From Bugula neritina (taxonomy: Eukaryota > Bryozoa > Gymnolaemata > Cheilostomatida > Bugulidae), in assembly GCA_964035545.1 (NCBI GenBank), contig OZ037768.1:13330175-13394174 (forward strand): a stretch of 64,000 nt of DNA, given 5' to 3'. Numbering within the stretch: the first letter of the stretch is position 1; every line of letters begins with the position of its first letter. Shown one piece after another: positions 1-15,600 of this stretch. The notes under the pieces were generated by a model, which ran no database searches, was not told where the DNA came from, and worked only from the letters and a program-made list of their open reading frames with translations. The position numbers were made by a program, and so were the translations under genes.

Positions 1-613
1 TGTATAAGGAAAATTCTTTGAGTTTGAAATTAATGTACAAATTGCATTTTAAAAACAAATTTTTAAATAGTGAATGCTGGTAATAATTAATCACTCTAGT
101 AGATGTTACAACATAATATTATAAACATATATATTTAATATAAAATGTATTGAAAGTGTTAAAGATATGTTCACCAGAATAACAAATCACACTCAAGAGT
201 GTAAATGACACAACTTCACAAAACCTTTGTTTTCTTACGATGTAGAATTTATTTTACAGCCAACAAGTTTCTTCTTAACCTGCTAAATATCAAAGACCTC
301 TAATACTGCATGTGCTCAGTCTCAATGTCAATGATCTGAGCTAATTGTCACAGATGTGCCAGGAACATGCCAGGCTTTCCTTTGCCGATCTGTTACCTCC
401 GTATCCATTTTTTATTTGTTATTTTAATTTTTTGTTGTAAAGTTTTTAAAACTCACAATGTCGATTCAAGTACAGGCATTATGTTTACATTCATGGTCTT
501 TTTGATTGGCAAACTTAACTCCAATCTGCATTTCGGCACAGCGCCTGGCAATTCTTGGCCCACGCAGCAGCGACTCTTGTATTTCTAATAATACAATTCA
601 CAATGTTTCTTAG
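1..613 (+). other. ELP1 intron sequence upstream of the first visible exon
   Basis: No coding exon is recognised before the acceptor TTTCTTAG at 606-613. Short open frames at 367-588 and 515-697 have no family features and partly overlap the real exon in another frame. Because exon 614-726 starts in mid-codon, this stretch should be the 3' part of an intron. Confidence 0.6.
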
Positions 614-3600
614 GATGGCAGTTTCGTGTTTTACTGAGAGTGGTAGCTGGCAACAGGCTATCATTTCTATACAGAAGTTGTCTCTGTCTAGCAGCAAAAG
701 ACTAGATTTAATTCAAAAGTTATCAGGTACTATAATTACTCAAAGCATTATTATGTTAGCTTGTGTAGAAATGAACTACTAAATATGGGTAGAGAGACTA
801 CAACATTATTGAGTTCCTCTCAAATGGTTGGGAAATAGTAGTAATATATAAAGTGTGAAAGTTTTATCACCATATCTAATCTTGAAATAAATTATTATTA
901 ATTTTTTTGCTAATTTTATTCCAATCTGATGGTAAACCAAGTTTCAACAATTTACCAACTCAAATTTGTATGGTTTTATTATAATTATAAATCATTTATT
1001 TTACGAGCACAATTTCATTAATCTTTTAGTGCAGTTTTATCATAAAGCCTTAATTATTTTATTGCAAAATTTTATGGAACAAGATTACAAACATCAAAAT
1101 TCTGAATGCTTTTTGTGAAGCTGACTCATCTATATGTAGATGATGTAAAGCCAAAATGTGTGATGAGAGCTTATCATCTAAAAAAGAGTTTTTCGATGTT
1201 TCATTATATGGATTATGGGGGGCCCATAGATGATTCTTGTTTTCAAAAACAGTGATGAGACATTGTTTGTACTTCCTCCCTAGTATTGTCTATTTCCTGC
1301 TTTGTAAATTTTATTCTTTGTCATAGATGCCCTACTGTTTTAATCACTTGGTGGTAAGGACATTAGGGTGTATTACCATCAGTATTGCTGCTGCCAATAT
1401 TTGGTTCAGACAGATCAAAGTGATGGCTCACTCAACTTATGCCTAGTTATATTGTCGCCCACAGTTAATGGTGGATAACCCTTGCAATCAACAGGGCAAA
1501 AGTCACATAGTGGGTCTTTGTACCAGATGTTGCAATTTAAAGTGCATCTAGGGAATTAAATTTAGTAAAATAATGGAAGTTCATAAACAAGTCAAACAAT
1601 GTACGTGCCAAATATGTGCTATATGACAAGCTACATTAGTAATCGAATTCCTCTTCTTAAGGAAAACTGGATTAGGATATGTGACCTACTCTTTGGTCCT
1701 TGTTTTGGCAAATCTCAATCTTTCTCATGTTTTTGTTAGGTAGAATTTTTACGAAATTCTCCTGGGAACCATAGCTATTGTTTTGTTTACCATAGATTTT
1801 AGTCAACAAACCCTCGTAAGCCACCGTTAACCTTGAGTGATACCTTTACATAATTATTATTGAGAAGTATGCTAATGGCAAACCTACATTCTCTTGCAAT
1901 CAACCATTTTGGTTCCACTTTTATTGTTGTAAAACATAAATTTGGTGTCAAAATGTGCTTTGTCCACTTGAAGAAAAACTGAAACTGATGAGAAAGTATA
2001 TGGACTCGGCCACATTGTTAGAGGTATATGCTGAGCAGCCGGAGGAGGCAATTACCACCCTCATAGAGGGTCATCTTTGGGAAGATGCACTGAGGCTAGT
2101 AAGTAACTATTGTGTTGGGTAGACAGGAGGCATGTATTAATAATGATAAACATACTAATTTATTTAGCAAACAACTTTATGCAAGGAATTGTGTTGCAAC
2201 TTTCAATTGTGTTTTAAATTATATTTTGTATTGTAGTTTGTGGATTATTAATAAGTAATAATCTAAACCAACTTGTTTGACCATTTAAGACCAGTGTTGT
2301 ATAATATTATCAATTTGAATGCTTTCTCTTTAAAAAAGCAAATCTTTGTTCAAAATATCATTAGTGTAATTGTGCAATAGATTATTATGTAGACCTATTC
2401 TACAAAATAATGATGTGGCACCTTAGTGCAAATATTACTCAACCTCTATTAATTATCATGAAAAGTTCAAGTTGCATACACCCATGAAATTCAGCAGCCA
2501 TCTTGAGGATTTTCAATTGTAATTTGGACAGTTTATTTATGACATATTAGCTTTTTGAACTAAGCATGTGATTATTTTTGGCTGACTTAAAATATTATTA
2601 TTATTTGACAATTGGAACTCTTTGGTAGTATTTTAGTTCAGTTGGAATAAAATATGAATGAACTAGTGAATTTTAGATAGCTGCTAAGTCAATTTGATGT
2701 AGTGATTTCTTTAGGGTCAAATCTCTCTCAACAAATCTAGATATTTGTAATAGTATAAGCACTGTAACACTTGAAGGCCAGTGTTGTTTGTTCCCCTGGT
2801 GACCTGTTGCTTAAAATTTCCCTGAAACTCTGAATAGTTGTGAGATTCTGTGATGAAATAAAAATTATGGAACTGTTACAATTACTACTGGCTGTTGTCA
2901 TAAGGCTTGGCTGCAATAAGTTGTTGACACTATAAATAACATATATACAACTCGTAATTATTTTGCTAATAGTAATAAAAATGCTAAAATTAGATCTTAA
3001 TCTGCCCTTTTCGCTGGATAAGTAGCAATTAACATTCCAATTGACATATTTCACTGTATTTACTACTACTTAATAATAATCGTGACGTTTGCAAGCGTGC
3101 AGTCAGCTTTCACCTTGTCACCTGCTATGATTTGTACTAAAATCCCAAAGCAATATTTTACTATAAGCATATTTTGTTGTAGCCTTTCTGGTTTTTTGGA
3201 GCTTGAAAGTTTAAAACATTTTATATTGAGTTTCTCATATAGTGTATGATAATATAAAGTATATCATAGTATAAAGTATATGATAGTGTAAAGTATATCA
3301 TAGTATAAAGTATATCATAATATAAAGTATTCTACATTCTGCAAGTGGCTGATGTATGTAATGTAGATTGAGAGATATGACAGAGCTGATTTTATTGAGA
3401 CAGACTGGAAACCTGCTGTAGAGGAATGCCGGCAGCAGTTACTTTCAGACATATCTGGTGACCTCACAGATTTGCTGTCGCACAAGGAAAGATTCCTGGT
3501 TGTTCTGCAGACAAACAAATCAAAAGCTGATCTCATCGGTAAATGCTTGGTGTTTGTAGATAATGACTGAGTAGAGACCGATATATTGTATTATATTATG

Positions 3601-6600
3601 TTATATTATATTCTATTATTCTATTTCATGAAGCTGTGAAATAGGTAAGCTTGCCAACTACAGTCCCTCTACCATAAACCAAAATAATCAGCCAGTGGGT
3701 GTCCCCTCATTCGCCACATGTACCTCTTCCTTTGATGATCAAACATTGATCATGCAGTAATCATCAACAGGTGTGAAAACCCATTAACTTGTTTCAAGGA
3801 AAGTTGTCATCCTGCTCGTTGGGTAGTTTCTTAATTTTCTCCAAAAATGTGTCATATTTAATTTTCAATTTTTTGCTTTGATATAGAAAATGTTTTATAA
3901 TAATCATTTTCAAACATGAAGGATTCTGGTAGGGAATTGTCTGTGATGGTAGCACCAGGTATAAACATTCAATCTAATAGAGGGGTTTCAGACATCCCTC
4001 CGGAGGAATTTGTATTTTAAAGTTGTCTCCCCCTACAGGTATTAGGGGCAGTCTCAATGATATATAGAAGGCCCATAAAATAAGTAGAGATGTATGGTTT
4101 GAGTGAAGACTACTACTAGTACAAGTTTCATTTTTTCTGAGATTAATATTTTGGCATAGGTACACATATGAGCAGTTTCAGAAATTTTTTAAAAAATTTT
4201 GTTAATGATAAATGGCACAAAAAGAAAACTTCAAAGCATATTTGTGGTTTTGGTTATTGAGCAAATCTGAAGCTGGCAGCTGTCATTATTATTTGCTTTG
4301 CTGACTGTAACCAGTCTGGTTAGAGCTGCTAACCTTTCAACTCTTAGAACAATAATAACATGCTCGTACACTATATAGCTGCACTAGTGGGCTCTGTCTT
4401 ACTGAACTCCAAATGCTCCAAATTATGGGTTGGAACACATGCCTGTACGTTTATGAAGGCACTGGCTCATTTGTATTAACATGTTCACGTACTTACACAC
4501 CTATACTATGAAAATAACTAAGCCACCCTACTATCTAATATTTCTATATATCAAAAAAATTATTATAAATATAAAGATATGTATTAAAATAGATAGATTA
4601 AGTTTGTAATTTCAAACAACATCTTATCTAAAAATTTCAAACACTGTATAGCTATATATATGTTTTAAAAGCATTTGTTTACATGGCATGCATGCAAGTC
4701 AATGAAAATATTTAGAGAACAGTAAAAAAAAGCATATAAATTTCAGAATAGTTTCTTCTTTTCTGAGATGAATATTTTGGAAATGTCCCACCATTCAACA
4801 TTTAAATTAAGTCTGTAAAAAAAAATTTCACAGTGTATTTTCAATAAATAACTATTCTTGCAAGCTGTTTGTATACCAACATTCCTAATAAAAAAATGTT
4901 TTTGTAGCATTGTAAATTGTATACTGCTGCATTGCAGAAAAAAAATCATCAAAAAAAAGCACTTTTCAGCCAAAGCAACTTATTTTGTTTTCAAAAAAAA
5001 AGTTGAAATGTACATTTAGTACCAGCTGTAAAGTATAGAAAGAACGAACTATGTCATAATGACTGCATTCTCATGATACTAATGAAATTAAGATTGGCTT
5101 TACTCCATACGGGTCTTGCTCAAAGGTGGAGTTCTAAATAATGCTACTAAGTTTCACTAAATTTCCAGATAATACTTTTTATATCAAATCATTTGGCTTT
5201 ACTGATTTAGCTATATTATGTACATTTTGTACTTATTTATCTCTAGGTCATTTTTCAGCCATATATTTGACCGCATTGCTATACTTCCTTTGTGCCAGCA
5301 TTCTCTCCTTTATATCTTTTTTGTGGTTTCTAATAATTTTCAGTGGTATGTCACTGTATGTAAACTATGTGAACCATCAGGCTATCTCTTATACAATGCA
5401 TGCTGCTATAAGAATAACAGCAGCTGTTTTGTATTCAATCAACCTCGTTGCAAGAATTTTGTTTGCTTGAAGCTCTCTGTTGAGTAGCTGTCTCTCTATA
5501 TTACATAACTGCTTATTCAAGAAAGTGCACGATGAGAACTGTCCAACTTTAGCTGTCTAACTTAAATTACATTATATAGGATTACATCACTACATAATAA
5601 GCTGATTAAACAACACATATAAATCGGCCAAAAACACCACACACTTGACTAGCTCTAGTTTGACTCATTTATATTTTGAGTTTTTCACATTACTTGAACA
5701 TGCTTTACCCAATTTGTTGCATTATTTTTCATCCATTCATGTAATACAAAGATTTAGTATATTATTTTTTAGGTTTGGATTGTCTAATAGGCAGGTATCG
5801 CAGATATTTAATCAGACTGTGAAGTTGCTTAGAGAAGCTCTAAATCCAATGATAGTATTTTATCAACACAAGGAGGTTAATAAAACAATTCCACCTCAAT
5901 GAACTTTGACCTAGTTAACTAGACCACTGTAAAATGGCATGTCAGAACAAACACAAACCAGCTTGCAAGAATAATTATTCATTGAAAATACACTGTGAAA
6001 AATTCTTTTACAGACTTAATTTAAATGTTGAATTGTGGGACATTTCCAAAATATTCATTTCAGAAAAGAAGAAACTATTCTGAAATTCATATGCTTTTTT
6101 TACTGTTCTTTAAATATTTTCATTGACTTGCAGGCATGCCATGTAAACAAATGCTTTTAAAAAATATATATAGCTATACAGTGTTTGAAATTTTTAGATA
6201 AGATGTTGTTTGAAATTACAAACTTAATCTATCTATTTTAATACATATCTTTATATTTATAATAATTTTTTTGATATATAGAAATATTAGATAGTAGGGT
6301 GGCTTAGTTATTTTCATAGTATAGGTGTGTAAGTATGTGAACATGTTAATACAAATGAGCCAGTGCCTTCATAAACGTACAGGCATGTGTTCCAACCCAT
6401 AATTTGGAGCATTTGGAGTTCAGTAAGACAGAGCCCACTAGTGCAGCTATATAGTGTACGAGCATGTTATTATTGTTCTAAGAGTTGAAAGGTTAGCAGC
6501 TCTAACCAGACTGGTTACAGTCAGCAAAGCAAATAATAATGACAGCTGCCAGCTTCAGATTTGCTCAATAACCAAAACCACAAATATGCTTTGAAGTTTT

Positions 6601-9600
6601 CTTTTTGTGCCATTTATCATTAACAAAATTTTTTAAAAAATTTCTGAAACTGCTCATATGTGTACCTATGCCAAAATATTAATCTCAGAAAAAATGAAAC
6701 TTGTACTAGTAGTAGTCTTCACTCAAACCATACATCTCTACTTATTTTATGGGCCTTCTATATATCATTGAGACTGCCCCTAATACCTGTAGGGGGAGAC
6801 AACTTTAAAATACAAATTCCTCCGGAGGGATGTCTGAAACCCCTCTATTGAAAAATCCTACCTAAGCTAGAGTTTTACCTCATAGCACAAGCAGTGTTGA
6901 AAAACTGCTATGAATACAAATTTTAGTATTTGAGGTCAACTTGATGGTTGTGGAAAGCTTTCTATAAGATTTTATCTCTTGCCTAATTATAAAAGTCAAC
7001 ATTTGTCTGCTGCGTACAACAGCTGAAGTATAGTAACTTTGAGTTGGCAACTTGGAGATATAAATTGTATAGTCAGTATCACCTGGTCTTCAAATTAAAG
7101 GTAAATGCAAATTGAACAATTCTGGGGACTATTAATGTTGATATTAAACTGCACGTATGTCAAAAGGTAATGGATGCTCATGCGATCAGGAAACTAAAAA
7201 CATTCAGTTGATGGAAAAGGCAGTTTACACGAATGTAAATCATTCAACTTGTTAAAATTATAGACTTTTTACAGCAGTTTGTGTTTTATAGCCACTGGTT
7301 GAATGGCTGCTACTAATGGACTTGATAGTTTTTGAATTTTTATGTTTGTAAATAATTTAATAAAATGGTTTACATTTATCTCACTTATAATAGAGGCTTA
7401 ACAATATTAAATTAAAACGGAAATTAACTTCATTGCTTTTGTATAACATTTCACAATACAAGTAGCATTAAAATGTAATTATGTTGGTCATAAATTATCA
7501 AGCTTTTGATTAATCACAACTACAATCGGATACACATTTACACAATAATTGAATTTCGTACAAATTATCTATTTGTGTGCATTTCTGACCACCCAAGCAG
7601 TATATTGCCAGATAAAACACTGATTATTATTGTTGAATTACTGAAAGGTAAAAATAATGCTAGACACTTGCGACTTGGCATTAACTTTGTTGGCAAAAAT
7701 GCTTGCTTGGAGTTGAGTTTTAGCAACAGGCTCACAACCCTGTTTTTGGTTATCAAAATCTCTAAAAAGTTGCTTAATACTTGAAAAATTTCCTTCAAGC
7801 ACAAAATGTGATCAGCTCATCAAGGTTGTCAGGAGAAAATGTTCGTCTTTCCTCCTTGAGAATTTCATAATCACTCTCTTTTGGAAAATATACAAGTCCC
7901 CACACGTGTGATTTTAGCCAAAGAAGATTTGTGGTAATTCTTGCACAATATTATTTTGCCACAGCACTACCCTCTATGCAAAAGAAATGATTATACAGAT
8001 AAGTGCCACTTTGTTCTTTCCCTGCCACCTCTGCAAACTATAATAGCATGAAATAATAATTTTTCACTCATTTGGACTGTAGGTGTGCAAGTAATTTATG
8101 TCTGATGTGAATCACAAACATACTAATTATAGCTAAAATTTGTTATTAATCAGGTATTTGTTAATACACTTACGTCTGTGTGTATGCATATGATATTCAA
8201 CTGTTTTTATATCTCAATTAATTATTTCAATAACTAAAATCATAGCCAGTCTAATGCCCAATTGTACTATAATATATAGAATCATAGCTCTATTATAGTA
8301 TTTACCACTGTGTTGGCCTAAACTGAAAAATTTTATTTTTAAACTGGATCTTAGTATTACTAATAGTACTAATACTTGAATTATGTGAACTTAGTCAGTT
8401 TTATGAGTTAGAAGATGACTTAGTCATCTATTCGGATTGTGTGGAGAAACAGACTTTGCTAAAGCGTATTAGTTGTAACCTGCTCTTCTCTAAAAAAACT
8501 GAGTTCCTTTTTGTGTCTTTTTTTCTCTTATTGCTTCTAATATGTGTGTCAGTAATCAATGAACTTCAATTATTAATTAGTAAACCCTTTCTAAAAGCTG
8601 AAGCATTTCAAAATAATTTAAAACTATGAATTAAGTTGATTGGTCGGATACTCATAGACTAATTATGATGGACAAGTCTTACATACTAATACGTCTTCTC
8701 TTCCTCCTGGATATTTGAGTCGAAAAAATCAATAGTTCAAATTCTAACTCTGTTGAGTAAAGGTAACACTCTGGTAATTGAGTAGCCGCTACCATTTTAG
8801 TTGAAAAAAGACCTTTCTGGTGACATCAAAGAAAATAAATTGGTTAATAGCATGAACCAACTCCTTTTACCACTCTTTCTCAGCTGTGTATCGTAGGTAA
8901 ACTGGTATAATGTCATGCTTGCTTAATCTGGATTAAAGAAAAAATATCTCATTTTGTGTCAACATTACGGTGCTAATATTTGAAAGTCGCCAAATCAGTA
9001 ATAAGCTCAACTCAGTTCTGGGTACTTTCATATTTTGTTGTCAAACGAGTAAATTAATGTGCTTCCTCCACAATCTATTTCTGAAGAGCTTTGCTCTCTA
9101 GACTGTATTTATTGGCACAGCAATATAAATAAAATAGACTTAACAGTTATATAAATGGCAGAAATGTTCATTTTTAAATGTTGGAAGTTTGAAGAGATAA
9201 CATAAAATATATTTAGAGAGTTTGTTGAAATAACTGTTGCATAGCTAGTCGGTGTCACTCTCACCCTATCTCAACCAACTTTAAACCTAAAGATGATGAG
9301 TAATCTTCCTGATGTTATAATTTTGATTGATGGCATACTTTTAGGATATCATATTACTAATATTTCCAAAGGCATATACATAATATACTCATTGCATTGT
9401 TAGTGCATAAAACAATAAAGCTAATGGTCGAACAGTGAACAGAGATATGCACTTGAGGTTTTTATTTTCCCACATAACTAATACCTATTTACAAGTCACT
9501 AGATAGATGGTGAAAATGTGCTACTAAATTCCTGATTGGTCAAGAATTTGATTGCATATATGCCTATATAACTCTTAATAGGTTAATAATTATTCAAAAT

Positions 9601-12600
9601 AGTAACAAATTCAACTTTCAATATTATAGACCGGTTTCCAGTCTAACAGATTTAAGCCACTTATGTCGGAACAATCTAATTTTAAACTATGCACCGGCCA
9701 ATAAGTGTATATTCTACAAATATTAAGTCTTTAACTGCATTGGGCTCATTTTTTTACAAGTATCAATTTGAGCATTCGTTTGATTTTTTAATTAATTCCA
9801 CTGTTATTCACACTGTACTTTTTCACTCCATACTTATCTACTAGCAACTCCATTTCTCTCCGTCGTTAGTTTATACTTTAGCCATTAAGCTGTAGGCCCT
9901 ACCCATAAAGTTCGTGAGTACTTTAGCTAGTAAGTGTAGCTTCACAGGTTGTGTAACAGAGGGCTTTCAAATCTACCCCCTCTTTAGAAAGTGGAAACAT
10001 AGCACCATGGCCTAAACCTTTTAAAGAAGAACTTTGGCTATTGTAATGCTCTGATTGATATAGCTATCGCCCATGTTAACGGTGTTGTAGGTATATTTTG
10101 AGGTTTATAATGTTTATATTTTCAGTGTAGAATATATATAGCATCTGTACATTAAAGTATGACAAATAGGGTGCAAGTGAAACATGGTTATGCAAATTAA
10201 TAAATTTTTGTCAAATCAACTTTGGAGATAAAATGTAACAAGGTTATTTATTTATCATCACTAACTGTTTTCATGCTTTATCAGCAGGGTAATGACTTGA
10301 GAGTAGTAAAATATTGCTAGCATCTAGCTTTATCTCTGTTTCAGCCAATCAAATTTATTAAAATTTAATTTGTAATGAAGTTCCTCATGATTTTATACCT
10401 AATTTGTATATTTTGCAAATTCATCATTTCGAATTCATTTAGATATGCTGCATCCAATAAGATCGTTGGGTTTATTTTTTAGCAAAGGTGATCTAGCAAT
10501 TAGTTAATGAGTAAAGTTTGATTTTTTGTATGTGAATATTGTTGGCAGGTTTCACCACTGCAGGTCATTATGAGCTCCGCAAAATCAAAGATGTGGATGG
10601 AATTTTTTACTTGTTAAAAGAAATCTGAAATTAAAATAATGCTGTCTAAACTCTTTAAAGTTGTGTACTTTTATTTTTCAATCGAATGCTAGCCATATGT
10701 TTTTTTATTTCTTATATTTCTAAACTTCAAAGTAAAAGAAACACAAAACCCTTGGATATAAAAACATAAGATTGGCTTTCATGAGATATCTGTTTATTAG
10801 AAATCAGGGCTATAGTTTCTACGTAATTGGCATTTTAATCTAGGTTATGGCTGACGTTAGCAGAAATACCTGCTTCAATCTGGTTGTTGGTATTTCTTCT
10901 GAGATTGAATGCTGTTGAAAATACAGATTTGTGTTATCCTAAGGATATATTGGTTAAGGGAGCCATATTTTTCACCCATTTCTTGCTCTTCTTCAAAATC
11001 TGTTATTTCATTATTGATAAGCAGTTGATAACAGTAGCTGAAATGTTAGTGTCTTTTGGCATTTCAGTTCCATTGAAATATGTGGACAAAATCCAAGAAT
11101 TTCTATTAAAAATTATACTAGTCCAAGATATTAAAATTGATTTGTCTGATTTTGGAATTTGTGGCACTAGTCAGAGTAGAGAGTGCAGCCCTGATATGTA
11201 TCGTTCAGGACTAAAAGCTTATAGTTTGTACCTTTATATAGTCTTAAGGAATTTCTTCTTGACTTCATACACTATTTAGTGTGTAATGAGACAAAGCAGT
11301 AAAATTCAGGGATGGTGTTTTATCTGTCCCAATCAAAAATTAAAAGGACTTCCTTGCAAGCTGGTTATTTGTTGGTGCTATTTTGAAATAATTTCAAAGT
11401 CATAGGAAGTCTAGCTGTCACAAATTAGATTTAAATTTCATATTTTGATTAAACTTCAAGACTGGAAAGCTCTATCTTCAATCTGTCCATAGAATGAGTG
11501 TAGATTATACCATACCGTCTTGGCCAATAAAATATGTCCTCTTCTACCAAGAGAGCTTGAAGTTGGTAGTATGAATGTTGCACTACACTTAAACTTGCAT
11601 TATTGCTGGTTCTTGCAATTATGCTAATAGTTCATAAAAAAGAAACCCAGTAATAATCACTAGTAAATGAAGGTAGCAGTCTAACGTGTGTTGTCAGCAT
11701 CTTTGATGTGTTGTAATGGAATTTTTATTACATGAGGTAATTTGGCATTAGGCCTGAGCAGAGGTTTGGAGATTTAGCCAGGTTGTAAACCCTACTGGTT
11801 TTAATAAGCTTTGGCTTAAAATATTTCCCTATTACATTATCAATTTAGTTTAAATGCCTATTAGAGTAGATAGAGGCGTATTAAGATATTTAAAAATTCT
11901 AATTTTTGACATGAAAAACATAAATGGTACTTATGTAGATTACTTCAGATTTGTTGAATGTCAATTTTTTTCCTATGTGAATTTTGGTAATCACCATTAT
12001 GTTGCTGTGTTGTTAGCTGTAGATGTTTGTGTATTTCAGGCGAAGAGTTTAGAGATGTGGATGCTGACATGTACTCAGATACAAGCAGCATGACTGGTGG
12101 AAGTGCTGTCAGCACAACGCATACCAGATCTACAGGGTCAGTTTACTTATAATTTTTAAATCTGCTTTTAAACTCCTATGCTACTTCAGTTTTAGCTGAG
12201 GTTTTAAAAAGGTTCTGCAACTTTAAATGGTACACTTAAAGGTAGCTGAATATTGCCCGTATTCTAAAATTGATTATCACGATGCACTCAACTCTCTGTC
12301 AGGTAGAATCTGTTCATCTCAAGCATTGTGGTGATAAGAACAACTTATTATCAATAATTTGTAGTGACTGATGATGAAACATGTACATATCTTAGATGTT
12401 ATCTTTATATATTTAATATATTATACTAAAATATCTATAGATTCCAACAGTCGGTATTTCATTTAACAGAAAATTTATGTACATGCCTTTCGGTATCAAA
12501 TTTTTATATAATTTGTCATATTGATAATAATGGCATATAACTTGATTTTTATTGTATAATTGATGAATTATTAGTATATGATGATAGATGTAGTGTATAA

Positions 12601-15600
12601 ATACGCTACTATTTATCATTTTAAGATTAGTAAGCAAATGTTATGTCTTGTCACGTTTTGACCACTTTTTTAGTGATTTCCAGATGCTTGGTAACATTAA
12701 ATAAGGAAGCATCTATTAATCTTATCTAAGCTATGTACTACTATTGCATATCATTAGCTTCCCCTGCAATAACTTATACATATTATTATGACTACTCGGC
12801 AACTCTTGATTGTTTGCCAATAGTGATCGGTAATGTCGCAACGTAATATTTTACTTTTAGGCGAACCTCAAAAAATCAAAAGAAAGCTCAGCGAAAAAAG
12901 TGGAGCCTAAAAGAGGGAAGCAAGTTTGAGGACCTGGCTCTGCTGAATGAGATGAAGAAGCTGGTAGAGAGAGTTGACAAACTCAGGGGTAATCATCTCC
13001 TTTGATTTTAAAGTTCCTTTGGGAAACTGCCATAAATTTGCAGACTCTATGGCGTAAAAAGAAAATGTAAATATAATATATGTGTTTACTAATTGTTGTT
13101 TGGTCTTTGAAGTTTCAATAAGGTGTTTATCTCATGGGTGGTTCAATTGAAAAAGTTGCAACTATTAAATTTAGTTGGTTCCCCAGTGGAGGGGTAGTTG
13201 CAACTACCAGCAAGTTGTAATTATCCTAATATCTTTCAACAGGCTGCTTGCACGTTTTCTCATTCCAATGGAAGGAAAAATTTGAGGTTGAGAATTTTAG
13301 CTTTCAGTCCTGTAAGAGAAAATGCTACCACATTTTTTGTTAAGAGAACCTTCAGACCATTTGTATAGTAAAAAGGTTGAAAGCTACTGGTACAGTAAAA
13401 CATGGCCCGTTGCTGTAATTAGTTACTAGACCCTTCTTTTGCTCATATTTTTGTTTTTGAATTCCTATAAGGGTCAGCTAGTCTTTTATAGTTATTAAAT
13501 AGATTTGTTGTAACTATTTCGAATAACCATCAATAAATAGTCAAATACAAGGCCTGGAGTATTTGGTGACACTTAGTAGATTTGTGACTCCAATTTTATG
13601 CTGTCTTGTAAGTAGCTGAAAGTTTATTGTTCAAAATTTTAGATAGTTTTTAAAAATATATGGAAGTTGTTTTCATCCAATCAAATGTAAGCAGTTGATC
13701 ACACTAAATCTTTTTAATTATAATCAAAATGTTTATAAAAAAACTTGCTTTATAGCAGTATATATTACTCACAGCTGCTATTTGGTATTGAGATATCCAA
13801 ATGGTTAGAAAAACTGAAACTATGGCAAAGTTGTAAGCTATTTGAAGTTCAATTCTTTTTCATTTAAAGCCAGCCACTTTTAATCAATGTATCACAGATT
13901 TTGCACTGCGGACTTTTGCATTTTACGCTGTAGCATTTTTCAATATCTGTAATTCAAAACAAGTATTGTTTAGCTGTTGGTAAGAAAAGTATGATGATGA
14001 GAAAAGTTGGAAGTTATAATAAAAAACCGAACAGCTAAAACGTAAACTTGTTATTGTTGTTATTGTTATAAACTTCAACAAATTAAAATGTAGGAGTTGC
14101 TTAAATTTTAATTTTATGTAAATATTTTATATTAAAATTCAAAATAAGTTATACCTGTTCTTTCATTAGAAAGAAAGTAATATACTACACCAAATTTACT
14201 GGCACATTCACTCGCAACTTCTAGTAGCTAGTTTATATAGAGTTATCTTTATGGCGGCTGTTCTTATTCTTTAAAATATAGATTGTATAGGAGTTCTAAA
14301 ATTACATATCCTTATATTATATGTCTTACAAAACTGTCGGGTGTTTCTCTCTATACAGTACATGCTGTCATTGCTTTGTGATTAAATTAATCGGGTAAAC
14401 AAATGTTCAAAAATTTGGTCCAAGCAGCAGGTTTAAGAATAAAAAAATTACTAGAAGCTTTATTAAAATGAGTTTAAAGGAGTTGAAGAACTTTCTTAAT
14501 TAACATATATTCACTTATATTTCATCTATGCATAACCGCTGTTAATATCTTTATAATGTGACAAATATATACACCTACTTACTTGCTAGGTTTTTGTGGT
14601 CTTAACTACTTTTTTTCTATTTAGAAGCTTTCCTGTAATTGGGAGGGTACGCTAACGATAATTGGTTTGGCTCAAGTCACAGGCGATCTTTTGTTTTTGC
14701 GGTTTCAACACCCACGTTTGTTAGCTTCACTTCAACACAAGTATTTTTGTTCAGTTTTTTTTCAAACGAGAAATCTTTTTTGTAATTTTCAAGCTTCAAG
14801 CTTTTTCTTATTTTGCCGTAAACTCCAAGATATTGTTTTCTGTTAGTCAGTAGTCATTGCAAATTGCATTTAACTATTTTCAGATTTGATTCAACTCTTT
14901 CTTCTTAATAAATAGTCATGTAAAATCAAATAGCTTTCCCTTTGTTTGGCTCTTTCAAGGCCTACCTTTTTGAAGTTTTATTGCCGCTATAAATTAAAAG
15001 TGGATCAATCTAGCATTTTCTGGTAGATCCTCATCTAAACTATATTTCAACACCTTCTGAGACTTTCTACCCAACTTCAATCTACAAACAGAAAAATTCC
15101 CTTCATGTAACCACTATTTTTTTGCAATAAAAATATTTATTTTTTGTTTTCATGTGTGAAAGAAATTCGAAGTTTCATGGGCTTACATAACCACAAATTG
15201 ATTTGTGCAATCTCACTGCCAGTGCTTTCACCCTAGTTGAGTAATAACCTAATGCGCCAGCTAATTGAGGCTACATAATTGCTGTATTGGACAAGAGCAA
15301 TCAACATAACATTATCTGATCAATTATCAATAATCTAATCTTGTATTTAATCAAACAAAGACTTATTAAGCAAATATATTCATATTCGGAGATAATGTTC
15401 AATTTAGTATTCTTCCCAATGTACAAGCTATTTCCTAATTAAATATGTATGAAAAAAGTGAAATTGCCTAACCACATAATGTCTGGCATTGATTACTTTA
15501 ATAGGTATTAAAATACAACATGAATCTACTGCATTATATGCTAATATATTATACAGTCTGCCTCTGCTAATGTATTACCAATTGAAGAAGTATTTCCTTG

